Assembly (NCBI GenBank): GCA_023412975.1
Contig: JAEZRB010000157.1
Coordinates: 1 to 21,542, forward strand
DNA length: 21,542 nucleotides
Direction: 5' to 3'
Origin: Bacteroidota bacterium
Lineage (GTDB): Bacteria > Bacteroidota > Bacteroidia > Chitinophagales > Chitinophagaceae
Shown: piece after piece, positions 1-6,865 of the stretch
Layout: each line of letters opens with the position of its first letter
Position numbering within the stretch: position 1 is the stretch's first letter
Notes under the pieces: generated by a model
Database searches by the model: none
Told to the model about the DNA's origin: nothing
Seen by the model: the letters and a program-made list of their open reading frames with translations, nothing else
Translations under genes and position numbers: made by a program

Positions 1-399
1 CAAAACTACATGGACAAGACCATCAACTTCGCACGGGAACACGGATATGTGGAAACACTGATGGGAAGAAAAAGATGGCTGAGAGATATCAATTCATCCA
101 ATTTTACAGTTAGGGGTTTTGCAGAACGAAACGCGATCAACTCACCCATACAGGGCACCGCAGCAGATATGATCAAACTGGCCATGCGAAAAGTGCATGA
201 CGCCATGAAAAAAGAAAAGATGCAAAGTAGAATGATTATGCAGGTACACGATGAGCTGGTTTTTGATGCCCTGAAAACGGAGGTCAATGAACTTAAGCCA
301 CTAATATTAGAGTGCATGCAACAGGCCCTCCCGCTGCCTTCCGGCGTGCCTGTTATCGCCGAATGTGGAGAAGGTTCCAACTGGCTCGAAGCGCATTAA
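1..399 (+). CDS. polA: DNA polymerase I, C-terminal part (5' truncated by window edge)
   Basis: This is the last 132 residues of a family A DNA polymerase, which fills gaps in DNA repair and replaces RNA primers in the cytoplasm. The reading frame is open from base 1 and ends at TAA 397-399. The palm segment is visible: GYVETLMGRKRWL, then RGFAERNAINSPIQGTAADM, then motif C within MQVHDELVFDA, whose Asp and Glu are the metal-binding catalytic carboxylates. The fingers (O-helix) and any 5'-3' or 3'-5' exonuclease domains lie outside the window, so I cannot say which are present. The C-terminus ends normally after the last conserved helix. Identification is very secure; only the length is unknown. 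Confidence 0.96.
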   Translation, partial: QNYMDKTINFAREHGYVETLMGRKRWLRDINSSNFTVRGFAERNAINSPIQGTAADMIKLAMRKVHDAMKKEKMQSRMIMQVHDELVFDALKTEVNELKPLILECMQQALPLPSGVPVIAECGEGSNWLEAH

Positions 400-487
400 T
401 GAAGAATTGATTTTCTGTTGATTCGGTGTGATATACCCACAATTAGTGTAATTTCTTCATCGGTTTATTTTCCAGATTCGTCCTTAA

Positions 488-519
488 AGGCTGGCTTGTC
501 GTTGGCCTGGTTTTTTATT
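488..519 (+). terminator. Possible terminator after polA
   Basis: AGGCTGGC (488-495) can pair with GTTGGCCT (501-508) over a 5-nt loop, using three G-U pairs. It is followed by GG and then TTTTTTATTT. It sits about 90 bases after the polA stop and just before the next gene. The stem is weak, so the call is moderate. Confidence 0.4.
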
Positions 520-546
520 TTCCCTAACTTTTATAAAATTTATTAT

Positions 547-1122
547 ATGAAACGCCTGATCTTAATGCTTGCCGCGATGATGATCGCCGCATCTTTTTCA
601 GCAGTTTCCGCACAGTCGGAAGCAGAGATGAAAGCCTGGATGGACTATATGACACCGGGAGATTTTCACAAAGAAATGGCCAAATGGGACGGAGAATGGA
701 AAGGAGATGTCACCACCTGGATGACATCCGACGCACCTCCTCAAAAAAGTACGCTTTCCTGCGTAAACAAGATGATTCTGGGTGGCCGTTATCAGTCAGC
801 CACACATACAGGTAATTTCGGAGGAATGCCTTTTGAAGGCATCAGCACCACAGGTTATGATAATGCAAGAAAGAAATTTATTTCTACCTGGATGGATAAT
901 ATGGGCACAGGAATCATGATCCTTGAAGGCAACTGGGATGAGAATACTAAATCACTCAACCTGAAAGGAAAGCAAATCGATCCCGGCACGGGAAAGGAAA
1001 TGGCCGTGCGGGAAAAATTTACCGTTATCGACGACAATACACAAAAGATGGAAATGTTTGTAACTCCTGAGGGCATGCAGGAATACAAGAACATGGAAAT
1101 AGTGTTTACACGGAAAAAATAA
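547..1122 (+). CDS. Secreted DUF1579 family protein
   Basis: This is a 191-residue exported protein. Residues 1-22 form a signal peptide (MKRLILMLAAMMIAASFSA, cleavage likely after VSA before Gln23). The mature part has the DUF1579 pattern: a helix followed by GDFHKEMAKWDGEWKGDV, the segment GGRYQSATHTGNFGGMPFEGISTTGYDN, and WMDNMGTGIMILEG. It probably forms a lipocalin-like beta barrel; its biochemical role is not known. The frame stays open upstream to a TTG at 418. I chose ATG 547 because the signal peptide begins there and the upstream residues are unlike a protein N-terminus. A near-match to the Bacteroidota -7 element, TAACTTTT at 525-532, lies 14 bases upstream of the ATG. It is a single-gene unit between polA and a convergent operon. 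Confidence 0.85.
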   Translation: MKRLILMLAAMMIAASFSAVSAQSEAEMKAWMDYMTPGDFHKEMAKWDGEWKGDVTTWMTSDAPPQKSTLSCVNKMILGGRYQSATHTGNFGGMPFEGISTTGYDNARKKFISTWMDNMGTGIMILEGNWDENTKSLNLKGKQIDPGTGKEMAVREKFTVIDDNTQKMEMFVTPEGMQEYKNMEIVFTRKK

Positions 1123-1130
1123 TAGAATAT

Positions 1131-1190
1131 ACCGGCGAGTTCAGTCCTTAGCATTGAAAAATAAAGACAGGCTCGCCGGTGTAGTTTTTT
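1131..1190. terminator. Probable bidirectional terminator between convergent genes
   Basis: A perfect 9-bp inverted repeat, ACCGGCGAG (1131-1139) and CTCGCCGGT (1172-1180), fills the gap between the DUF1579 gene and the convergent SRPBCC gene. On the plus strand it is followed by GTAGTTTTTT. On the minus strand it is followed by a T-rich run ending in ATTATTTTTT. The 32-base loop is long for an intrinsic terminator, though an inner GTC/GAC pair could shorten it. Confidence 0.5.
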
Positions 1191-1194
1191 GCTA

Positions 1195-1701
1195 TCACGA
1201 ATTCAATACGTTCTGCAACTCTACATTACTGTTACGCAGGTCGATGCCTCCTTCATACAAACTTTTCATATTGGCCAGGTAAAAAGTCCAGCCGGTTTTA
1301 CAACCGAGATGCCAATGGTGCATGGATTTTTCATCGGTGGGTATATTGTCCTGGACTAATTCAACGATCGTTTCACCCAGCTCTTCCTTTATCGTGACGC
1401 TGCAGTCACCCGCTTTTCCAAAGCTGAACCGAAAGAAATCCTTTCCGTTACAATCCAGGATCACACCTTCTTCAAGCACTTCATCCGGCCAGCCATGCCA
1501 GCGCCAGCGATAAGTATCACCTTTATCTACAAATTCATTGATGCCCCGAAGGCTGCCTTCCGCTTTTCGATATTCCGACATGCGGAGAAACCAATACTCT
1601 ATCCCCTCGCGGGTCGCCCAGCCATGATAGAGTTTTGAAGTAGGCGCTTTTACGTTAATGCGAACTACAAAACGGCTCCAATCATATTTTTCCCCTGACA
1701 T
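1195..1701 (-). CDS. SRPBCC (AHSA1-like) domain protein
   Basis: This is a 168-residue cytoplasmic protein made of one START-like SRPBCC fold of the Activator-of-Hsp90-ATPase (AHSA1) type. Visible family features are the N-terminal strand RFVVRINVKAPTSKLYHGWAT, the GIEYWF segment after the first helices, the strand pair DTYRWRWHGWPDEVLEEGVI, and the long C-terminal helix with WHLGCKTGWTFYLANMKSLYEGG. Such proteins bind hydrophobic ligands; the ligand here cannot be predicted. It starts at ATG 1701-1699, 35 bases after the stop of the upstream VOC gene, so the two are probably co-transcribed. VOC and SRPBCC proteins are often neighbours in Bacteroidota. No direct Hsp90 link is implied by the family name. 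Confidence 0.85.
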   Translation of the reverse strand: MSGEKYDWSRFVVRINVKAPTSKLYHGWATREGIEYWFLRMSEYRKAEGSLRGINEFVDKGDTYRWRWHGWPDEVLEEGVILDCNGKDFFRFSFGKAGDCSVTIKEELGETIVELVQDNIPTDEKSMHHWHLGCKTGWTFYLANMKSLYEGGIDLRNSNVELQNVLNS

Positions 1702-1736
1702 AAGACATAAAGGTTTTATGGGTCTAACTAAATAGA

Positions 1737-2123
1737 TCAGTTCGAAGGAACATTGTGCAGGCCGATCCGGTTCCCTTCGGTATCGATGATCACCGCCATA
1801 TATCCATATTCGGGTGAGATCTCTGTCTTGGGTATCATGATTTTTCCGCCTGCAGCTTCCACTTTGTCCAGAACATTCTGAACATCGGGATTTCCGTTAA
1901 GGTAGATCAAAGGGCCATCGGTGGCCGTGGGTTTATAAAACTCTTTGTTGTGGCAAAGTGCCCCGCCGATGCCATTCTCCATATCTTCAACCGGGAACAT
2001 ACGCATTTTTATATCGGCCAGATCCAACGGTATGAGTGATATCCCAAAGATCGTTTCATAAAATTTTGTTGCGCGGTCGAGGTCTGTGGTAGGAATTTCA
2101 AACCAGCTGATTGCATTTTTCAT
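1737..2123 (-). CDS. VOC (glyoxalase/bleomycin-resistance fold) family protein
   Basis: This is a 128-residue cytoplasmic protein with two beta-alpha-beta-beta-beta repeats of the vicinal oxygen chelate superfamily. The first repeat begins ISWFEIPTTDLDRATKFYETIFG, the classic VOC opening. The second contains PDVQNVLDKVEAAGGKIMIPKTEI, ending in a strand with DTEGNRIGLH. Length and layout match the small single-domain proteins usually annotated as glyoxalase-like or lactoylglutathione lyase-like. The substrate cannot be inferred, and I do not see a clear full set of metal ligands. It is the first gene of a two-gene operon with the SRPBCC protein. Its upstream region is the REP-like repeat tract. 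Confidence 0.85.
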   Translation of the reverse strand: MKNAISWFEIPTTDLDRATKFYETIFGISLIPLDLADIKMRMFPVEDMENGIGGALCHNKEFYKPTATDGPLIYLNGNPDVQNVLDKVEAAGGKIMIPKTEISPEYGYMAVIIDTEGNRIGLHNVPSN

Positions 2124-2221
2124 TTCGATGTTTTTAAAATTAAATTAATAATAATGGGTCGTAGGTTTCATTTAATAATTATCAAAATATTTTCGGATAA
2201 ATTTTTTCATATCGGATCCAC

Positions 2222-2243
2222 CAAAACGTCACCCCTACGGGGT
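2222..2243 (-). repeat. REP-like hairpin repeat, copy A
   Basis: On the minus strand the hairpin ACCCC-GTA-GGGGT (2243-2231) is followed by the conserved tail GACGTTTTG (2230-2222). The tail is shared with copies B and C, while the stem sequence differs in a compensated way. Confidence 0.75.
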
Positions 2244-2271
2244 TCATGTTTCCACGTTCAACGGTTCTACC

Positions 2272-2293
2272 ATAACGTCGTGCCTACGGCACT
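2272..2293 (-). repeat. REP-like hairpin repeat, copy B
   Basis: On the minus strand the hairpin GTGCC-GTA-GGCAC is followed by the tail GACGTTAT. The 20 bases at 2274-2293 are the exact reverse complement of 2456-2475 (copy C). Confidence 0.8.
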
Positions 2294-2455
2294 TTGAATG
2301 AGTTCGATCATGAAACGATCCGTTTTTCTTTAGGCCAGGTTAAAAATTATTGATTCCTCATAAAATTCCTATTGAAGTGCCGAGATGAATCATTTTGGGA
2401 TCATAGCCGCTTGGGGGCGGTGTTTTGGTAGCAACAAACGACCCGTAACGATTTG

Positions 2456-2478
2456 AGTGCCGTAGGCACGACGTTTTG
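2456..2478 (+). repeat. REP-like hairpin repeat, copy C (inverted relative to A and B)
   Basis: This copy reads AGTGCCGTAGGCACGACGTT on the plus strand: stem GTGCC/GGCAC, loop GTA, then the tail GACGTTTTG. With copy B it makes a perfect 20-bp inverted repeat about 160 bases apart, an arrangement like paired REP units. Confidence 0.8.
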
Positions 2479-2509
2479 AAACGGGCATTTAGTTGAGTAC
2501 GAATTTTAT

Positions 2510-2944
2510 CTAACGCCACATTCCAATGATGGCTCCCATCAGGGTCAGCGCTACTACACTATAAAATCCATTGATAAGTATCAGCCGCCATGATTTCAGT
2601 TCGAATAGACTGTGTATGGCGATGGCGCAGAAAGTCCAGATACCCGCCAGGAAGCCGGCAGTAGCGCCCCAGGTTAAATCTGCTCTTACCGCGCAGTCCG
2701 TCGGGCAGGACGCGGGAGGATCCGAAAGAAACATGCCCAGGTTGACTGCCATCAGCAGGGAAAAGATCAGGGTCCACCCGAATATTTTTCCTTTATTTCC
2801 TTTTTTGATCTCCTCTTCGGTAAAATTATTGTCTTTCATCCAGGCTTTGCCAAAGAGCCCGGGTGAGTACCAAATACCTCCTACTACGAATGATGAAATG
2901 CCGGCAACCAAAATGGCCAGCCAGTTGAGTGCTCCGATTTCCAT
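2510..2944 (-). CDS. DUF1761 family inner-membrane protein
   Basis: This is a 144-residue integral membrane protein with four predicted helices: residues 6-27 (NWLAILVAGISSFVVGGIWY), about 55-72, about 93-113 and about 122-141. The opening NWLAILVAGISSFVVGGIWYSPGLFGKAWM and the late ATAGFLAGIWTFCAIAIHSLFE fit DUF1761, a small membrane family of unknown function common in Bacteroidota. Residues 78-86 (ASCPTDCAV) place two cysteines in a loop. ATG 2944-2942 is the only sensible start, since the first helix follows directly. The gene is transcribed alone and divergently from the LytS-type kinase, sharing about 73 bases of upstream DNA. Confidence 0.85.
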   Translation of the reverse strand: MEIGALNWLAILVAGISSFVVGGIWYSPGLFGKAWMKDNNFTEEEIKKGNKGKIFGWTLIFSLLMAVNLGMFLSDPPASCPTDCAVRADLTWGATAGFLAGIWTFCAIAIHSLFELKSWRLILINGFYSVVALTLMGAIIGMWR

Positions 2945-3000
2945 TTTTAAAAATTTAGTTCGTTAATGTGGTTTATCGAATCTATTTTCTAAATTTTACA

Positions 3001-3012
3001 TCGCAATTGCGA
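3001..3012. promoter_or_regulatory. 12-bp perfect palindrome upstream of the kinase gene
   Basis: TCGCAATTGCGA is a perfect palindrome placed five bases before the kinase ATG (3018) and 57 bases before the divergent DUF1761 start. A near -7 element, TAAATTTT at 2990-2997, precedes it. It could be an operator in the shared promoter region; its regulator is unknown. Confidence 0.35.
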
Positions 3013-3017
3013 AAGGA

Positions 3018-4097
3018 ATGAGGCTGGAAAAACAAGCGATGAAGATGAGAAAAAGGGGTACCACAACATTGAAGAACGGGTATATCAATGATATCGGGTT
3101 CCGCCTTATATTGGTGCCGGTCTTTGGTATTGTCATTCCGCTTGTGACAGGCATGACCCTTCCTTATAATTTTTCAAATTGGGAGATCAAGCTCAGCTTT
3201 CTTTATACCATTGGAATCGCCGCCGTGATCTGGCAGGGCAATCGCTACCTGCATTATTCCATGCGAAGCTATTTCGACTGGTACAATAAGCCGGTCCAGA
3301 AGGTGCTGGTCCTTTTATTTTGTGTGGTATTCTATACCATACCCGTTAGCATTATATTATTAGTAGGCTGGTATAATTTTTTTGGTGGGGGACAGGTGGA
3401 CTGGAATATCGTCTGGCAATCTACCCTGATCATACTTATTGCCGTAATTTTCATCACACACGTTTATGAAACGGTTTTCCTGGTTAAAGAAACCGAGTCG
3501 GAAATGATCCGAAATGAACAGCTTGAACGTACAAGGGCGGAAGCTGAACTGGAGGCACTAAAGAACCAGATCGATCCCCATTTTATTTTCAACTCGCTGA
3601 ATACACTGAGTCATCTTATTGAGGTAAAACCTGCAAAAGCCAAGTTGTTCAACGATAATATGGCAGATGTGTATCGCTATATCCTGCAAAACAAAGCCCG
3701 TAGCCTGGTATTGTTGAAAGAGGAAGTAATTTTCCTGCAGAACTATTTCTCCCTGCTCAAGATTCGGTTTGACGAAGGCGTACAGTTGGACATGGGAATC
3801 AAAGAAGACGATATGGATCGTTACCTGGTACCACCAATATCTCTACAGATACTCGCCGAAAACGCAATCAAGCATAATGAATTTTCAGAACATACGCCTT
3901 TGGCGATAAAAATATTTCTGTCGAACGATGAATTGACTGTTAGCAATCATATTCGTAAGAAAGCGTTGCGAAAACCTTCTTCGCGTGTGGGACTGCAAAA
4001 CCTGCAGGAAAGATATAAACTTACAACCGGGAAGGAGATCAGGATTAAGGAAGATGGGAATGAATTTGTGGTGATATTGCCAGTACTGTCTGTTTAG
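3018..4097 (+). CDS. LytS/YehU-type sensor histidine kinase
   Basis: This 359-residue inner-membrane kinase phosphorylates the LytTR regulator encoded 55 bases downstream. Four transmembrane helices lie at about 30-46, 58-75, 94-117 and 130-153. A coiled-coil linker (EMIRNEQLERTRAEAELEAL) leads into the His_kinase domain (PF06580) with NQIDPHFIFNSLNTL, where His188 is the expected phosphoacceptor. The ATPase part carries the N box LAENAIKHN (Asn282) and the GLQN motif at 325-328 in place of the usual GxGxGN. The N-terminal four-helix part has no recognisable ligand-binding domain, so the stimulus is unknown. The start could also be one of the ATGs at residues 8 or 10; the true start changes only a short basic N-terminus. 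Confidence 0.93.
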   Translation: MRLEKQAMKMRKRGTTTLKNGYINDIGFRLILVPVFGIVIPLVTGMTLPYNFSNWEIKLSFLYTIGIAAVIWQGNRYLHYSMRSYFDWYNKPVQKVLVLLFCVVFYTIPVSIILLVGWYNFFGGGQVDWNIVWQSTLIILIAVIFITHVYETVFLVKETESEMIRNEQLERTRAEAELEALKNQIDPHFIFNSLNTLSHLIEVKPAKAKLFNDNMADVYRYILQNKARSLVLLKEEVIFLQNYFSLLKIRFDEGVQLDMGIKEDDMDRYLVPPISLQILAENAIKHNEFSEHTPLAIKIFLSNDELTVSNHIRKKALRKPSSRVGLQNLQERYKLTTGKEIRIKEDGNEFVVILPVLSV

Positions 4098-4152
4098 TTG
4101 GGTTCGGTCGAAAATGTTTTTAGATTTATTGAGTTGAATAAACCAGATAACC

Positions 4153-4908
4153 ATGACTGCGATCATCATTGAAGATGAAAAGCCCGCTGCGGAGAAATTG
4201 CTCAAGGCAATTGAGCGAACAGATCCCGCCTTACAGGTAGCTGCAATACTGGATAGTGTCCAGTCTTCGGTACAATGGCTACAGCAACATCCGGCACCCG
4301 ACCTGGTGTTTATGGATATTGAACTGGGTGATGGACTATCCTTCGGGATTTTTGAAAGAGTTAAGTTCAACAGCCCGGTGATATTTTGTACCGCCTATGA
4401 TGAATACTGGCAGGAAGCCTTTGAACATAATAGCATTGACTACCTTTTAAAGCCTGTGAAACAGGAAAAGCTGGAGACGGCACTGAATAAATATGATAAA
4501 TTAAAACAACATTTTGCTTCCAATTTCCAGCAGTTGCGGCAATGGCACCGTCATCCTTCAGAGATGGTTTTCAAAAAGAGATTTTTGGTGAAAAGAGGTC
4601 TCGACTATATCAGCATAAAAGCGGATGATATTTCTTATTTCTATGCCGCGCACAAACTGGTGTGTATGGTTGATAACCGTAACCAGAAATTCATCCTTGA
4701 TCAATCCCTGGCAGAAATAGAGAAGCAGGTAGACCCCTCGCAATTTTATCGTGTCAATCGAAAGTACCTGGTTCACCAGAACGCGATAAAGAAAATAAAA
4801 TCATACCCAAAAAGTAAACTTCTGCTGGAACTGGAGCCTGCCATCAGTGATGAGATCATTATCAGCCAGGAGAACGTAACCGCATTTAAGGACTGGATGG
4901 GACAATAA
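4153..4908 (+). CDS. LytTR-family response regulator
   Basis: This 251-residue cytoplasmic transcription factor pairs with the upstream kinase. The receiver domain spans residues 1-115, with acidic residues Glu7 and Asp8, phosphoacceptor Asp55 in LVFMDIELGDG, Thr80 in FCTAYDEY and Lys100 in YLLKPVK. A linker leads to a LytTR DNA-binding domain at about 140-250, seen in RFLVKRGLDYISIKADDISYF-type strands, then FYRVNRKYLVHQNAI and the closing ISQENVTAFKDWM. LytTR proteins bind imperfect direct repeats; I did not find a convincing pair in the shared upstream region. The stop codon almost touches the minus-strand terminator of the convergent sigma operon. Confidence 0.94.
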   Translation: MTAIIIEDEKPAAEKLLKAIERTDPALQVAAILDSVQSSVQWLQQHPAPDLVFMDIELGDGLSFGIFERVKFNSPVIFCTAYDEYWQEAFEHNSIDYLLKPVKQEKLETALNKYDKLKQHFASNFQQLRQWHRHPSEMVFKKRFLVKRGLDYISIKADDISYFYAAHKLVCMVDNRNQKFILDQSLAEIEKQVDPSQFYRVNRKYLVHQNAIKKIKSYPKSKLLLELEPAISDEIIISQENVTAFKDWMGQ

Positions 4909-4945
4909 AAAAAGCCCGGCACCTTGTTTACACTGGTTACCGGGC
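4908..4945 (-). terminator. Intrinsic terminator of the barrel-sigma operon
   Basis: Read on the minus strand, GCCCGG (4945-4940) pairs with CCGGGC (4919-4914), with an inner GT/ACC extension, and is followed at once by TTTTTTTATTG. There is no T-run on the plus-strand side, so it serves the minus-strand operon ending at 4973. Its T-run overlaps the stop region of the convergent LytTR gene. Confidence 0.85.
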
Positions 4946-4972
4946 GGGATTAACTACCATTAACCCAAACTC

Positions 4973-5359
4973 TTATTGACCACCACCTCCACCGCGGCGG
5001 GGCATCATTGAAGGTTCAATTTCGTCTTTCCATTTTTTGAATTGCTCTTCGGTCAGTATTGTTTTCAATTCTTTATCACGCGCATCAATGGCAGGTTGCA
5101 TTTTTTCGCGCATGGCCTGGAAATCGGGACGTTCATTACCATTTCTCATTTCCTGCCTGATCTTATCCTGCTGCCGGTAATAGTTGGCAAAAGTTGAATC
5201 CAGTTTTACCATTTTCTCCGCATCCAGTTTAAAAGCAGTTTCTATTTTTTCATGAACAGCTTTCACACGCTCTTCAACCGTGCGGCGTGGGCCACCCTGC
5301 GCTCCTGCTATTAAAGCAGTAAATAGGAAAGCGATAATAAAACCAAACTTTTGTTTCAT
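4973..5359 (-). CDS. Secreted Spy/CpxP-like small protein with Gly-rich tail
   Basis: This 128-residue periplasmic protein begins with a signal peptide (residues 1-20, MKQKFGFIIAFLFTALIAGA). The mature part is nearly all helix, with two motifs of the LTxxQ type: FKLDAEKMVKLDSTFANYY near residue 43 and ILTEEQFKKWKDEI near residue 101, the pattern of Spy/CpxP-like chaperones and sensors. It ends in PRRGGGGGQ. The residues between the helices are rich in Arg, Gln and Met. It is the last gene of the barrel-sigma operon, 30 bases after the membrane-anchored Spy-like gene. It may assist or monitor outer-membrane proteins, or sense metals; the sequence does not decide between these. Its Gly-rich end echoes Gly-rich segments in the operon's barrel protein. 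Confidence 0.75.
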   Translation of the reverse strand: MKQKFGFIIAFLFTALIAGAQGGPRRTVEERVKAVHEKIETAFKLDAEKMVKLDSTFANYYRQQDKIRQEMRNGNERPDFQAMREKMQPAIDARDKELKTILTEEQFKKWKDEIEPSMMPRRGGGGGQ

Positions 5360-5389
5360 ATTGATGATTGTATTAGGCTTGCCTTTTGA

Positions 5390-5881
5390 TTATTTTTTTT
5401 CGGATTCCGCCTGTTTCGGCGACTTACCCATTTTTCGGAAGGTTCGCAGGATCAGGGAATCGTATTTCGGTTCTTGCTCAGCTGTGCAAAGCGATCTCAC
5501 TTTTCTGAAGTAGCTAAAGGTTTGCAGATCCAGTGCTTTTTGCTTTTGCGCAATGGCATCCGTTACCTGTTTTACCAGGGAATCAGCGTCCGGGTGACCA
5601 AGTAGCTGGAACATACTTTCTTTCGTTTTCCGCATATCATCATACATGGGCTTGATGGTCTGACGCTGTTCTTCCTTCAGTTCTTTATATTTTGCTACCT
5701 GATCGTCTGTAAATCCTACGTCATTCTTTAACATCTCTCCGATCCCTGGCCGCTCATTTTTAACACCTGCTGTGCTGTGCTTACCCGGTTTTTGACTGAG
5801 GAAGAACGCAAGCAGGGCAATATTGGTGAGCAAAAGAACACCTATGATGATCAATAAATTTTTATTCCTGGGATTACTCAT
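5390..5881 (-). CDS. Membrane-anchored Spy/CpxP/CnrX-like periplasmic sensor candidate
   Basis: This 163-residue protein has one N-terminal transmembrane anchor (residues 9-29, LLIIIGVLLLTNIALLAFFL) and a helical periplasmic domain. The domain has two LTxxQ-like motifs: VGFTDDQVAKYKELKEEQR at about 55-73 and SLCTAEQEPKYDSLI at about 130-144. This fits the metal-resistance/Spy fold (PF13801 type), which includes CnrX, the anchored periplasmic sensor in the CnrYXH nickel-cobalt system. The His/Met-rich metal site of CnrX is not evident here; only His97 and scattered Met residues are seen, so metal sensing is unproven. The start overlaps the anti-sigma stop as ATGA, implying translational coupling and a shared function. 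Fold assignment is fairly sure; the sensor role is inferred from context. Confidence 0.75.
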   Translation of the reverse strand: MSNPRNKNLLIIIGVLLLTNIALLAFFLSQKPGKHSTAGVKNERPGIGEMLKNDVGFTDDQVAKYKELKEEQRQTIKPMYDDMRKTKESMFQLLGHPDADSLVKQVTDAIAQKQKALDLQTFSYFRKVRSLCTAEQEPKYDSLILRTFRKMGKSPKQAESEKK

Positions 5882-6219
5882 GGTTGTACTAGATTTTCAT
5901 ACTCAAAACTACTGCTGCTGGCCATCAGCGACTCACTGTCAATTCCCTGTTCAGTAATGACAATATCAGCTTCCTTTTCTTCTTTTAGTAGCAGCACGCC
6001 ATTCAACACTAGTATCAGGCACAGACCCGCGATGGCCACGGTGGGCCGGGCGAGGAACGAACTAATTGAACCCCAGACAGACTTATCTTCGTCCCTGCTG
6101 AGTCTTTTCATGATCCGGGCATACAACCAAGGCTGCGGCTCAGCTCTTTGTACGCCGTCGAGGCTATTTAGCGCCCGCTCGATCTTTTGGTTTATGTCAT
6201 TGCCTGGTTTCATACACAT
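5878..6219 (-). CDS. Small single-pass membrane protein, probable anti-sigma factor
   Basis: This is a 113-residue protein with a cytoplasmic N-terminus of about 55 residues, one transmembrane helix (57-78, ARPTVAIAGLCLILVLNGVLLL) and a short periplasmic tail. The N-terminus contains EPQPWLYARIMKRLSRDE, a helix common in Bacteroidota proteins encoded just after ECF sigma genes. There is no HxxxCxxC zinc-binding motif, so it is not a ZAS-type anti-sigma factor. Its size and topology are closer to CnrY. It follows the sigma gene by 33 bases and overlaps the next gene by four. The start may be ATG 6219 or, two codons later, ATG 6213. The function is inferred from position and topology, not from clear sequence homology. 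Confidence 0.7.
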   Translation of the reverse strand: MCMKPGNDINQKIERALNSLDGVQRAEPQPWLYARIMKRLSRDEDKSVWGSISSFLARPTVAIAGLCLILVLNGVLLLKEEKEADIVITEQGIDSESLMASSSSFEYENLVQP

Positions 6220-6252
6220 ATGATTTGACGTTGTCCTGAAAAAAAACTTTTG

Positions 6253-6825
6253 CTATGCCTGGTCCCGGTAATAATCTTCCAGTTTCTTCCTCAAATTGGT
6301 TTTAGCCCTGTGCATCAGGGATTCAACCGAAGAAACAGTGGTCTTCATCACTTCACTTACTTCCTGGTAACTGAGGCCCTCTAACTTGTGGAGGGTGAAT
6401 GCTATCCGTTGGTTTTCAGGCAATTGCCCGATAACGTTAAAAAGCGCAGCCGCATCCTCTTTTTTATCCAAAACCACACCCGGGTGATTAAAATCTGGTG
6501 GATTTACGATGACCTCGCTTCCTTCACCAAAAAGACTGCGAACAAAAGCAAAGCGTTTTTTACGCTTTTTTCTCCGCTCATGGTCCAAAGATTTGGTGAC
6601 CGTGATCCGGTAAAGCCAGGTCGAAAACTTTGAGTCGCCTTTAAAAGAACTGATCGATTGATACACCTGCACAAATACTTCCTGCGTTATGTCTTCCGCA
6701 TCTTGGGCGTTTTGTACAATACCAATGGCGGTGTTGTACACCATATTTTGCCATGTCTCCACAATAGTCTTGAACGCAGACTCATCCCCTTGCTTTAGCT
6801 GTTCTATAAGTGTCCACTCGTTCAT
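6253..6825 (-). CDS. ECF (RpoE-type) RNA polymerase sigma factor
   Basis: This 190-residue extracytoplasmic-function sigma factor directs RNA polymerase to a small regulon. Region 2 spans about residues 24-88, with the -10 recognition part DAEDITQEVFVQVYQSISSFKGDSKFSTWLY. A basic linker (HERRKKRKKR) follows, then region 4 at about 132-185 with QLPENQRIAFTLHKLEGLSYQEV and the recognition helix TVSSVESLMHRAKTNLRKKL. The start is ATG 6825-6823; an ATG four bases further upstream is out of frame. It lies 40 bases after the barrel gene and is followed by a membrane anti-sigma candidate. That order suggests the sigma factor is held inactive at the membrane until an envelope signal arrives. Its length is normal for the family. 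Confidence 0.95.
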   Translation of the reverse strand: MNEWTLIEQLKQGDESAFKTIVETWQNMVYNTAIGIVQNAQDAEDITQEVFVQVYQSISSFKGDSKFSTWLYRITVTKSLDHERRKKRKKRFAFVRSLFGEGSEVIVNPPDFNHPGVVLDKKEDAAALFNVIGQLPENQRIAFTLHKLEGLSYQEVSEVMKTTVSSVESLMHRAKTNLRKKLEDYYRDQA

Positions 6826-6831
6826 TCATTC

Positions 6832-6859
6832 CCGTAATATGGTTACAACGATATTACGG
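6832..6859. promoter_or_regulatory. 9-bp inverted repeat at the barrel/sigma junction
   Basis: CCGTAATAT (6832-6840) and ATATTACGG (6851-6859) are perfect inverted arms around a 10-base loop. They fill the 40-base gap between the barrel stop and the sigma start, ending seven bases before the sigma ATG. There is no T-run after it on the minus strand, so it is not an intrinsic terminator. It may be an operator or an mRNA structure controlling sigma translation or message processing. Confidence 0.45.
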
Positions 6860-6865
6860 AAAAAA

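Larger units (their letters stand above)
2124..2509. other. Gene-free interval with REP-like hairpins
   Basis: This 386-base interval between the VOC start and the DUF1761 stop has no credible coding sequence. It holds three copies of a short hairpin repeat (annotated separately) and a further truncated trace, AGTGCCG near 2375. A GC-rich inverted pair, CCGC (2407-2410) and GCGG (2417-2420), lies between copies two and three. The promoter for the VOC gene must lie near 2124-2200, but I see no exact TAnnTTTG there. Confidence 0.75.

Noticed and set aside
418..546. N-terminal extension of the DUF1579 gene from TTG 418
   Set aside because: It would put 43 unlikely residues in front of a clear signal peptide that starts at ATG 547.
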